Shown here: positions 1 through 5,584 of the stretch, piece after piece
Position numbering within the stretch: the stretch's first letter is position 1
Layout: each line of letters opens with the position of its first letter
NCBI GenBank assembly: GCA_022842805.1
Contig: JALHOX010000247.1
Location: 1 to 7,085, forward strand
DNA length: 7,085 nucleotides
DNA from: Phycisphaerae bacterium
GTDB taxonomy: Bacteria > Planctomycetota > Phycisphaerae > UBA1845 > Fen-1342
Direction of reading: 5' to 3'
Notes under the pieces: generated by a model
Told to the model about the DNA's origin: nothing
Databases searched by the model: none
The model's input: the letters and a program-made list of their open reading frames with translations, nothing else
Translations under genes and position numbers: made by a program

Positions 1-867
1 GGCGATCGCCTCGCGCGCCGGGCGGGCCGCCGGCACGAGGGCGACGGCGCGTTGGTGGGAGTCGCCGTCGAATTGAGGCAGAGTGGCGATCGGTGAGGAG
101 CTGAAATCGCCGGGCAGGGCTTGCAGCCGGGCTCGAAAAGCCTCGGGCACCACGGCTTCGGCTTCGGGGGTGAGTTTGTTGAGGACCACGACCAGCGGAC
201 GACGGAGGTCGGCGAGCAATCGCAGCATGCGCCAGACGGAGAGGTCGGCGTACTTCTCTTTGCTGACGACCAGGACGAAGACGTCGGCCGTCGCGAGCGC
301 TTGCAGGAGGCCCGACTGGGCCTGGTCGGCGGCGAGGGAGTCGAAGTCGGGCGTATCCCACACGACGCACGCCAGCAGCGGCGACGAGGCGGCGCTGGGC
401 AGCGTGTGCGAAACGACGAAAGCATCTTGGGGTTCGGCCTGCTGAGCCGGTCGATCGGCGGTCGGGCGCAGGCTGGCCAGCCAGCGGCAATCTTCGATTC
501 GGGGCGCGGCGGCGGCATGTACGCACGCCGACGGTCGGACGGTGTAGCCGGCGAGCGGACTGACGCCGGCGACGTTCGCCGCGACGATCGCGTTTGCGAC
601 CGAGCTTTTTCCGGCCTGGGTCGGGCCGAAGACGACGATGTGCGGCAGCGCGTCGGTCGTCGTTTCGGAGGGGCGCGCGATGTCGGATACGACGTCGCGT
701 GCAAACTCGAGGTCGCGCTGTCGCTCGCGGCCGCCGCTGGCTGCGGCGACCGGTCCGTCGTGGCTCGCCCCGGACGGATCGGCGAGAGCCTGGCGCAGGG
801 CGGTGAGCAGGCGCGCGACGGCGCTCGACGCGCCGTCGGCGTTGTAGGTCGAAGTTGAGAGGGCCAT
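1..867 (-). CDS. P-loop GTPase, N-terminal 289 residues (runs off left edge)
   Basis: The minus strand is open from an ATG at 867 to the window edge, so the C-terminus is missing. After about 74 residues of Ala-rich leader, a hydrophobic strand (HIVVF, 76-80) runs into a Walker A/G1 motif GPTQAGKSS (81-89). T109 in LAGYTVRP is a plausible switch I threonine. A hydrophobic strand then leads to G3-like WDTPDFDS (170-177), and VLVVSKEK (198-205) and LVVVLNKLT (225-233) supply the next strand and the G4 position. This order is that of TRAFAC/MMR_HSR1-type small GTPases. Two motifs are divergent: G3 reads DTPD instead of DxxG, and G4 reads NKLT instead of NKxD. The protein presumably binds a nucleotide in the cytoplasm; its target is unknown. 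The start is uncertain: in-frame ATGs at 906 and 939 would add 13 or 24 residues, and a TTG at 876 lies 5 nt from a GGAG. A long plus-strand open frame here is only its antisense shadow. Confidence 0.85.
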   Translation of the reverse strand, partial: MALSTSTYNADGASSAVARLLTALRQALADPSGASHDGPVAAASGGRERQRDLEFARDVVSDIARPSETTTDALPHIVVFGPTQAGKSSVANAIVAANVAGVSPLAGYTVRPSACVHAAAAPRIEDCRWLASLRPTADRPAQQAEPQDAFVVSHTLPSAASSPLLACVVWDTPDFDSLAADQAQSGLLQALATADVFVLVVSKEKYADLSVWRMLRLLADLRRPLVVVLNKLTPEAEAVVPEAFRARLQALPGDFSSSPIATLPQFDGDSHQRAVALVPAARPAREAIA

Positions 868-991
868 GTCGGCCAAACCGTCTCCCGTGACAGGCGAGGC
901 GCCCATCGGCGGCGAACCGCTTCGCGTACAATCGTGCATTCGAGGCGGTTGTGCCAGATATCCGCGTCCGACCGCAGAATCGCGGCCGGAA

Positions 992-997
992 TATAAA
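992..997 (+). promoter_or_regulatory. candidate -10 box (TATAAA) for the FmdB-type gene
   Basis: TATAAA is an A/T-rich hexamer in an otherwise very GC-rich divergent intergenic region (868-1061). It would place a transcription start near 1004 and give a leader of about 58 nt. No good -35 element lies at 16-18 bp; the nearest resemblance, TCCGAC, is 19 bp upstream. Nothing else definite is visible in this gap. I saw no convincing promoter for the divergent GTPase. Confidence 0.3.
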
Positions 998-1061
998 GAG
1001 GCGGCGGTTTTGGAATCGCCCGCCGCGCCGGCAGGGAAACGAGACGGGAGCCCGAGCGAAG

Positions 1062-1301
1062 ATGCCGATTTATGACTTTGAGTGCGAGGATTGCCGACAC
1101 CGCTTTGAGGAGTTGGTGCGCTCCGCGGATGCGGGCAAAGCCGCTACGTGCCCATCTTGCGGCAGCGGGCGCGGCCAGCGTGTCCCCAGTATTCCGGCGG
1201 CGCCGCGGGCCGGTGGCGGCGGTGCGGCTGCAATGTCGTTGCCCAAGATGGGCGGGATGTGCGGGCGCTGCGGCGATCCGAACGGACCGTGTGGGAGCTA
1301 G
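1062..1301 (+). CDS. FmdB-family small zinc-ribbon protein
   Basis: A 79-residue protein beginning MPIYDFECEDCRHRFEELV, the characteristic opening of the FmdB family (the CxxC_CxxC zinc-ribbon domain). The first zinc knuckle is C8-x2-C11 and the second is C30-P-S-C33, so four Cys can bind one Zn. A flexible Gly/Ala linker (about 49-57) follows, then a second Cys cluster C67-GR-C70 and C77 at the C-terminus, a tail often seen in this family. The family was named for a putative regulator near formamidase/amidase genes, but no amidase gene is nearby, and the molecular role of most members is unknown. The frame stays open upstream to 951, but the family start MPxYxF fixes the ATG at 1062. The ribosome site is weak (GGGAG about 11 nt upstream). 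The gene is divergent from the GTPase. Confidence 0.9.
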   Translation: MPIYDFECEDCRHRFEELVRSADAGKAATCPSCGSGRGQRVPSIPAAPRAGGGGAAAMSLPKMGGMCGRCGDPNGPCGS

Positions 1302-1387
1302 CGGCGGGGTTGGGGCGACCAGTATCGAGTTGGCTACCGGGCCCGGCCGCGGGGGTGCGCCTCAACGCTGGGCTTCATTCACCAGGG

Positions 1388-1732
1388 CTATTTGTTCGGC
1401 GGCTTTCGCTGCAGCGTCTGTAAGTCCATCACCGCGAGCGGGGTGAGCAGGCGGCGGCTGAAGTCGTAGCCATAGATGACCATGCGCTGGGCCGGGGAAT
1501 CGATAACGGTGATCGCTTCCTGGGTTTGGTTCACTTGGTTGGTCAGCAGGACATAGTCGCCGCCCGCCGCATTTTGGCCGATGGCGTAGGCGGGGGTGGG
1601 GCGGTTGAGGTTGATCAGAAACGCCGCGAGCAGGACGGCGGCCGTGATGGTCAGCACGCCGGCGACGAACGTGTCGCGATCGAGCGGAGGGCGAACGTCG
1701 GGGGCGGGCGATGGGCTGGCACTTGCTGGCAT
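1388..1732 (-). CDS. single-pass membrane protein, paralogue of its upstream neighbour
   Basis: A 114-residue protein with a Pro/Ser-rich N-terminal tail (1-20), one transmembrane helix (about 22-41, FVAGVLTITAAVLLAAFLIN) and a C-terminal soluble part of about 70 residues. I do not recognise a named family. Residues 60-104 align without gaps to residues 46-90 of the protein encoded just upstream. Nine positions are identical (Y60, A73, D78, Y89, D90, R94, A100, D103, L104) and the alternation of hydrophobic residues is similar, suggesting a small beta-rich domain. The start codon lies 2 nt after the upstream stop and has a strong GGGGAGG ribosome site, so translation is probably coupled. The gene is convergent with the FmdB-type gene. 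The 86-nt gap between them (1302-1387) shows no clear terminator. Confidence 0.8.
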   Translation of the reverse strand: MPASASPSPAPDVRPPLDRDTFVAGVLTITAAVLLAAFLINLNRPTPAYAIGQNAAGGDYVLLTNQVNQTQEAITVIDSPAQRMVIYGYDFSRRLLTPLAVMDLQTLQRKPPNK

Positions 1733-1734
1733 GC

Positions 1735-2058
1735 TTATCGCCTCCCCGGCGGGTTGTCGTCGGGCCGGTTGTTGCGGATTTCGGCGTCGAGATCGCGCGA
1801 GGCGACGCGGAAGAATTGCCGCGTGCCGCGATCGTAGATCAGCACGTGGAGGGTGCGCTCCTGCGTATCGAGCAGGTAGTGAGCGTCGTAGTCGTTCTGC
1901 ATCTCGCCGGCGACCGCGAGGTAGCGATCGGAAGCACCGCCGAAGACCGGCGCCTGTTGCGCGCGGGCGGCGGGAATCGGGGCGTTTTGCCAGACGAGCG
2001 CCGCGGCCAGGGCGGCGTTGACGAACAGCAGGCCGCGAATCAGGGGCGAGCGGGGCAT
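1735..2058 (-). CDS. small exported or membrane-anchored protein, first of two tandem paralogues
   Basis: A 107-residue protein of no family I can name. The N-terminus has Arg3 and Arg8 followed by a hydrophobic stretch (9-23) and then an ARA-QQ sequence (31-35). This could be a signal peptide cleaved after A33 or an uncleaved anchor. The exported part contains SDRYLAVAGEMQ and LIYDRGTRQFFRV, ending in an Arg/Pro/Asp-rich tail. Residues 46-90 correspond without gaps to 60-104 of the next gene, so the pair likely arose by duplication and then diverged. The ATG at 2058 has a GGAGG ribosome site at 2065-2069, spaced 6 nt. It is the middle gene of an apparent three-gene operon, 62 nt downstream of the 72-residue protein. 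Confidence 0.82.
   Translation of the reverse strand: MPRSPLIRGLLFVNAALAAALVWQNAPIPAARAQQAPVFGGASDRYLAVAGEMQNDYDAHYLLDTQERTLHVLIYDRGTRQFFRVASRDLDAEIRNNRPDDNPPGRR
1741..1747 (-). promoter_or_regulatory. Shine-Dalgarno GGGGAGG inside the end of the upstream gene
   Basis: On the minus strand GGGGAGG lies 8 nt before the ATG at 1732 and encodes the final residues (PGR) of the 107-residue protein. It fixes the start of the downstream paralogue and suggests translational coupling between the two genes. Confidence 0.75.
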
Positions 2059-2076
2059 GGAGAGCCTCCGAAACCT

Positions 2077-2102
2077 GCGGCGCGGCCGCGGCTACGCGCC
2101 GC
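2077..2102. other. GC-rich stem-loop between two operon genes
   Basis: Perfect 8-bp inverted repeat GCGGCGCG (2077-2084) and CGCGCCGC (2095-2102) around a 10-nt loop that itself contains the palindrome GCCGCGGC. On the minus-strand transcript the stem forms between the 72-residue gene and the ribosome site of the 107-residue gene. There is no U-tract, only a short TTT. It could moderate expression of the downstream pair or stabilise the upstream message; chance is possible at this GC content. Confidence 0.4.
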
Positions 2103-2120
2103 CGCCGTCAGGGGTTGACG

Positions 2121-2339
2121 TCAGTCGAGGTGCGTGCGGTGCGGATCTTTGATTGCGACGGCGAAGCAGGTGGCGATGATGAGCGCTCCGGCGATCCACT
2201 GAAACCAGGGTTTGGTGTCTTCGACCGCGGCAACGTCGTAGAAGGGCGGGAGTACCTCCTCTTCCTGTTGCGCGAGCGCGGCGCTGCTGAGCAACCCGGC
2301 GACCAGCGCCGGCACGATCGGAATCCAGACTTTTCGCAT
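2121..2339 (-). CDS. 72-residue exported/membrane protein with RTHLD tail
   Basis: The protein starts MRKVWIPIVPALVAGLLS and has a textbook signal peptide: K3, a hydrophobic core (4-19), and an AxA-type site (ALA-QQ, cleavage after residue 23). An acidic EEE segment and a short linker follow. Next come a Trp-containing transmembrane helix (about 46-63, WFQWIAGALIIATCFAVAI) and a positively charged end, KDPHRTHLD. The predicted mature topology is N-terminus outside, C-terminus in the cytoplasm. I do not know a function. Starting 7 codons upstream at 2360 is possible, but the ATG at 2339 has GAGGA at 2345-2349 with 5-nt spacing and places the signal peptide at the N-terminus. It is the first gene of the apparent operon running to 1388; the 87-nt gap from purN contains two hairpins. 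Confidence 0.8.
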   Translation of the reverse strand: MRKVWIPIVPALVAGLLSSAALAQQEEEVLPPFYDVAAVEDTKPWFQWIAGALIIATCFAVAIKDPHRTHLD

Positions 2340-2370
2340 GCTCGTCCTCGATCTTTGCATAGACGGAGCG

Positions 2371-2384
2371 ACCCGCCTTCGGGT
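2371..2384. other. short hairpin ACCCG-CCTT-CGGGT
   Basis: A 5-bp stem with a 4-nt loop, extendable by a G-T pair on the outside, in the gap between purN and the 72-residue gene. It is the second of two consecutive hairpins downstream of purN on the minus strand. It is not followed by a U-tract. Confidence 0.25.
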
Positions 2385-2396
2385 TCCTGCCCGCGC

Positions 2397-2416
2397 CGCG
2401 GCGTGGCTTCGCCGCG
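2397..2416 (-). terminator. candidate purN terminator hairpin without U-tract
   Basis: Perfect 7-bp stem CGCGGCG / CGCCGCG with a 6-nt loop, beginning about 11 nt after the purN stop codon on the minus strand. The following bases are GC-rich, so this does not meet the classical intrinsic-terminator pattern. Position is the main support. It may equally be a message-stabilising 3' hairpin. Confidence 0.4.
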
Positions 2417-2426
2417 ACCGACGATT

Positions 2427-3071
2427 CTAACCGCGCGGCGCCGCCTCCCGCATCAGCCGTTGCAACGCCGGGATGCCGCGCACGGCCACGTCGCGCAGGA
2501 CCGCCGGATAAAGCTCGAATTCGAGGGCCTGCACCTTGGCGGCGAGCGACTGGGGCGTTTCGTGGGTCGGGTCGATCGCGAGGCGGCGCTGGCCCAGGAT
2601 CGGTCCGTGGTCAAATTGATCGTCGACCAGGTGTACCGTGCAACCCGACTCGCGGGCGCCGCTGGCCAAGACCGCGGCGTGGACTTTCAGTCCATACATG
2701 CCTTTTCCGCCGAAGGCCGGCAGGAGCGCGGGGTGGATGTTCAGCGTCCGCCCGAGGTAGCGGTGGGGCAGATGCCAGTGAACCAGAAACCCGCCCATGA
2801 CCACCAAATCGGTCGAAAAGCCGTCGATGGCGGCGGTGAGGCGCTCGGAGTACTCGGCGTCGCTGCCGCCGCCGCGACGTTCGATGACGCGACTCGGAAT
2901 GTCGGCGGCGTCGGCGAATTGAAGGCCGGCGGCGTCGGCTCGCGAACTGATGACCCCGCTCAGCCGTATTCCGTAGAGTTCGCCGCGGTCGGCGCATTGA
3001 ATCAGATTTCGCAGCGTGGTTCCGCCGCCGGAGATCAGGACCAGGGCCCGTAGTTCGCTGGCTGGGTTCAT
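2427..3071 (-). CDS. purN: phosphoribosylglycinamide formyltransferase (GAR transformylase)
   Basis: This cytoplasmic enzyme transfers the formyl group of 10-formyltetrahydrofolate to glycinamide ribonucleotide, the third step of de novo purine synthesis. Its 214 residues match the usual PurN length. It opens with the phosphate-binding loop LISGGGTTLRNLI (12-24), where many homologues have SGxGSN. The catalytic triad is present: N111 and H113 in NIHPALLPAF, and D154 in DQFDHGPIL, matching E. coli N106, H108 and D144. The loop after NIHP reads GGKGMYGLKVH and is longer than in E. coli; I recall this form from Bacteroidetes and related groups. GCTVHLVDD (143-151) is also typical. The ATG at 3071 has no visible Shine-Dalgarno sequence. 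The gene appears to stand alone, with no purM or purH beside it. It is divergent from the three-helix membrane protein gene. Confidence 0.93.
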   Translation of the reverse strand: MNPASELRALVLISGGGTTLRNLIQCADRGELYGIRLSGVISSRADAAGLQFADAADIPSRVIERRGGGSDAEYSERLTAAIDGFSTDLVVMGGFLVHWHLPHRYLGRTLNIHPALLPAFGGKGMYGLKVHAAVLASGARESGCTVHLVDDQFDHGPILGQRRLAIDPTHETPQSLAAKVQALEFELYPAVLRDVAVRGIPALQRLMREAAPRG

Positions 3072-3188
3072 CGCGGGATGGATGCTAGCCGAAGCGGCGA
3101 TTCCCCCGCGAACGGCGGTTCGCTAAACTGCGGGATAGTTGCGAAATGGGTCGTCCGGTCGGCACGACGGGCGCAGAGGAACTATGCA

Positions 3189-3560
3189 GTGGCAGCATCC
3201 AAGAGTACTCCCGAAAATCAGGCCCGCCTTAGCATCATGCTCGCGTGCATCGGCGCGATCGGCGTTTTGGGGGCGGTGGCCCTGTTGGGCCGAAATTACA
3301 ACGGCGAGCTGAAGCAGTTCATGTACGCGTCGAGCGGCAAGTTTCTGCCGATGTTCCTCGGTGCGTTGATGGTGTCGGTGGCCTGCGGCATCGCTGGCTT
3401 TGCGCTCGGGTTTAATAGCGCCGGCCAAAAGAAGCACACTCAGCCGCGGCTTTCGTGGATCGGTTTTTTCATGAGTGCGGCGTTGCTGGCCGCCTCGATG
3501 GCGATCTTCGCCGCCTTTTGGGTGATGAAGATGCCGATTTCGATCGAGAACAAGGGCTGA
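3189..3560 (+). CDS. three-helix membrane protein of unknown function (GTG start)
   Basis: A 123-residue protein with three predicted transmembrane helices at about 14-34, 53-75 and 90-113. They are separated by a polar loop rich in Tyr/Asn/Lys (35-52) and a basic loop (80-88, QKKHTQPRL). The positive-inside rule puts the second loop in the cytoplasm. I recognise no catalytic motif and no named family. The frame is open from an ATG at 3078, but the first 37 codons there look like untranslated leader. A GTG at 3189 has AGAGGA at 3175-3180 spaced 8 nt and gives a sensible N-terminus (MAASKSTPEN), so I chose it. The gene is divergent from purN and is followed after 91 nt by the J-domain gene on the same strand, possibly cotranscribed. 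Confidence 0.75.
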   Translation: MAASKSTPENQARLSIMLACIGAIGVLGAVALLGRNYNGELKQFMYASSGKFLPMFLGALMVSVACGIAGFALGFNSAGQKKHTQPRLSWIGFFMSAALLAASMAIFAAFWVMKMPISIENKG

Positions 3561-3590
3561 GCGCTTGCAGGCGTAGCGGGGGACGCTCGC

Positions 3591-3616
3591 CCCATTCGGG
3601 CCGGCGGCGAAATGGG
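3591..3616 (+). other. weak inverted repeat CCCATT / AATGGG
   Basis: Perfect 6-bp arms around a 14-nt GC-rich loop, about 30 nt after the stop of the membrane-protein gene and upstream of the J-domain gene. It might form an intercistronic hairpin. There is no U-tract and chance cannot be excluded. Confidence 0.2.
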
Positions 3617-3651
3617 ATCATCTCCAAAGCGGGGAGCGAGGATCAGGTTCG

Positions 3652-4179
3652 ATGAACCCTCGCGACCAGGCATTCCAACAATTTCTACAGCGCGTGTGGC
3701 GCGACGACGTGCGGCCACTGCTCGCATCCTCGCATCCGCAGACCCGGGCCGCAGCTGCCCGCGGCGTGGCCAAGGCCGGGGCGGCGTTTGGATTGTTGCT
3801 GGACGGGGCGCTTCGGCTGCGGGGCAAGCCGTTTACGCGGGCGCTCACGACCTTTGGCGGACAGATTGGGGCGATGCTGCCGGACGCGTTCGACTGGAGC
3901 TGGTTCGGGGCCGCCCCGCGTGAGTCGCGTGAGCAGGTGGCGGAGCGGCTGGTCCACCAGGCGGCTTCGCTCGAACTCGCGGAGGCCTGCGCGCTACTGG
4001 GCGTATCGATCGATGCCGGCGATGACGACCTGCGCCGCGCCTGGCACGAAGCGGCGGCGCGCTGGCACCCGGATCGAGCGACCAATGAGCAGGAGCGGGA
4101 TGAGTTTCATTTGCGGTTCGTCGCTTTGCAGGCCGCCTACGAACGAGTTCGCGCCGCCCGCGCGTCGAAGCTGCAATAG
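3652..4179 (+). CDS. J-domain protein (DnaJ-like, C-terminal J domain)
   Basis: A 175-residue protein whose last third is a J domain, the module that binds DnaK/Hsp70 and stimulates its ATPase. From about residue 107 come helix I (LELAEACALLGVS), a short acidic link, helix II (DDLRRAWHEAAARW), the HPD signature (H139-P140-D141) followed by RAT, and helix III (DEFHLRFVALQAAYERVRAAR). HPD is intact, so a DnaK interaction is likely. There is no Gly/Phe region, zinc-finger domain or substrate-binding C-terminal domain, so this is a specialised (class C) J protein, not DnaJ itself. Residues 1-105 match nothing I know. They contain an Ala/Gly/Leu segment (35-55) and a WSWFG patch (82-86) that might bind a client or membrane. 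The start is supported by family layout and a modest CAGG 5 nt upstream. The gene ends 30 nt from the convergent HEAT-repeat gene. Confidence 0.85.
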   Translation: MNPRDQAFQQFLQRVWRDDVRPLLASSHPQTRAAAARGVAKAGAAFGLLLDGALRLRGKPFTRALTTFGGQIGAMLPDAFDWSWFGAAPRESREQVAERLVHQAASLELAEACALLGVSIDAGDDDLRRAWHEAAARWHPDRATNEQERDEFHLRFVALQAAYERVRAARASKLQ

Positions 4180-4209
4180 CGGAGGCGACGGCGCGTCGTC
4201 GTTCGCCGG

Positions 4210-5544
4210 CTAGCGCTGCGGCAGCCACCAGCGCGGCGCGAAGGGCCGTGGCACGGCCCGGCCGCCCAGTTGGGTGGCGGCGCGCGAGGTGGGGCGGTCG
4301 GTGGGGGGCTGCGGCGCCGGTGGGGTGAGCGAGTCGACCATCGCCTGTGCCCGCGCGGCAAGCTCCTGGAGCCGGGCCAGCATCTCGGTGTCCTGCGGCG
4401 GGTCGAGCGCCGCGGCGATCGCCGCCAGTTCGAGCACTCGCGCGGTCCAGTCGGCGTCTTGTTCGTCGAGCGACTCGGCCAGGCTCAGAAGGCTGCCGAT
4501 GCCCAGTTCGCCCGCCAGTCGTAGGGCCCCGCTCCAAGCGGCGGCGCGCGTGGCGTCGTCGGGCTCCGCATCGCAGGTGCTGAGCCGCTGCAGGAGCATG
4601 AGATCGCTCTCGCCGTGGGCGGCCCGCTTCAGAACTTCGACCGCTGCTCGGCGCAGGGGCGGTTCCAACGCCAGGGTGAGCCGGCGGGCGCAGTCGACGG
4701 ACCACTCGTCCCCTAGTTGAGTCAGAGAGCGAAACGCCGCGAGCCGTTCGCCGCCGCCGCGCGGCGATTCGGCCACGCGTTCAAAGAGCGGTGCCAGCGT
4801 GGGATCGTTGAGCCGTCCCAGCGAGAAGAGCGCTCGCTCGCGCGTGTTCGGGTCAGAAATCTGCAGGAAGGCGACCAGGCGGTGCTTGAGGGTGATGAGC
4901 GACTCGGCCCGCAGCGCGCCGCGCTCGACCAGCCGCGACAGGGCGTTCAGTGCTTCGCCGCGCAGCCCGATATCGCTGGAACTGGTGACCGCCAGCAGCA
5001 CGGCGAAAGCGGCGTCGCTGCCGATGTAGCCCAGGCCATTTACCGCTGCGGAGCGGGTTGCAAGTGGGGCCTGGTCGTGAATGAGCGAGATCAGCAGGGG
5101 CTCATCGGCGGGATCGCGCAGGGCGGTGATGGCGATGACAGCGGCGGTGCGCACCGATTCGTCGCCATCGGTGATCAGATTGCGCGCGGCGGAGGCGACC
5201 GCGGGCGGCACGACCGCGCCCTCGGTCAGCCGGGCTTGCACCAGCTCAAGACCCAGTCGGCGCGCGACCGGCAGCGGATCGGCGAGGAAGGTCGCGATCA
5301 GCTCGCTGCGCTGATGTTCGGCGGCCCGCAGATATCCGTTGCGCAGCTCGGTGTGCAGCCGGGCGCGGAGTTGTCGTAATTCGTCATCTCGAGTGGGGAT
5401 CGGGCTGGAGGCAGGTGGAGCGGCGGGGGTGATCGGGGTCTGGGCCGAGGCGGGAACGGCGATTGCGACGAGCGCAATCAGGATGGTCACCAGCCGCGTG
5501 GGATGGCTGCGATGGCTGCGATTTTCAGCAAATCGGGCACACAT
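4210..5544 (-). CDS. exported HEAT-repeat protein
   Basis: A 444-residue protein. Residues 1-34 form a long signal peptide: basic n-region with several Arg/His, hydrophobic core LVTILIALVAIAV, and cleavage after ASA. A Pro/Ala-rich linker is followed by a charged helix (about 52-88) and then a solenoid of alpha-helical HEAT/Armadillo-like repeats from about 90 to 380. Recognisable units contain DESVRTAAVIAITALRD, APLATRSAAVNGLGYIG, DIGLRGEALNALSRLVERG and PNTRERALFSLGRLNDP. The C-terminus is Pro/Thr-rich and disordered. HEAT solenoids are binding scaffolds, so an envelope or periplasmic protein-binding role is likely, but no partner is evident. An ATG 14 codons upstream (5586) overlaps a perfect TATAAT box, so transcription likely starts after it; I therefore start at 5544. 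The ribosome site is weak. The gene is divergent from ispH. Confidence 0.85.
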   Translation of the reverse strand: MCARFAENRSHRSHPTRLVTILIALVAIAVPASAQTPITPAAPPASSPIPTRDDELRQLRARLHTELRNGYLRAAEHQRSELIATFLADPLPVARRLGLELVQARLTEGAVVPPAVASAARNLITDGDESVRTAAVIAITALRDPADEPLLISLIHDQAPLATRSAAVNGLGYIGSDAAFAVLLAVTSSSDIGLRGEALNALSRLVERGALRAESLITLKHRLVAFLQISDPNTRERALFSLGRLNDPTLAPLFERVAESPRGGGERLAAFRSLTQLGDEWSVDCARRLTLALEPPLRRAAVEVLKRAAHGESDLMLLQRLSTCDAEPDDATRAAAWSGALRLAGELGIGSLLSLAESLDEQDADWTARVLELAAIAAALDPPQDTEMLARLQELAARAQAMVDSLTPPAPQPPTDRPTSRAATQLGGRAVPRPFAPRWWLPQR

Positions 5545-5584
5545 CGGCGATTCCGCTGCGAATCCGGTCCACTCCACCGAAGGC

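Noticed and set aside
121..858. 245-codon open frame on the plus strand
   Set aside because: It is antisense to the GTPase, whose motifs are unmistakable on the minus strand; the plus translation is Arg/Gly-rich low-complexity with no domain.
951..956. TGGCAC on the minus strand as the -24 element of a sigma-54 promoter for the GTPase
   Set aside because: The required -12 TTGC element is absent at the correct distance; the sequence there is CCTC.
951..1061. N-terminal extension of the FmdB-type protein from an upstream start
   Set aside because: FmdB proteins begin MPxYxFxC; the added residues are Arg-rich and resemble untranslated leader.
1337..1346. 10-bp palindrome CCGGGCCCGG between the FmdB-type gene and its convergent neighbour
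   Set aside because: It has no loop so does not form a normal terminator hairpin, and such GC palindromes are expected by chance at this base composition.
2115..3053. 312-codon open frame on the plus strand
   Set aside because: Antisense shadow of purN and the 72-residue gene; it runs through both and their intergenic region with no recognisable motif.
3078..3188. 37-residue N-terminal extension of the three-helix membrane protein
   Set aside because: No ribosome site at 3078, while the GTG at 3189 has a well-spaced AGAGGA.
3845..4705. 286-codon minus-strand frame spanning the J-domain and HEAT genes
   Set aside because: Arg/Ala/Pro-rich out-of-frame translation crossing two real genes.
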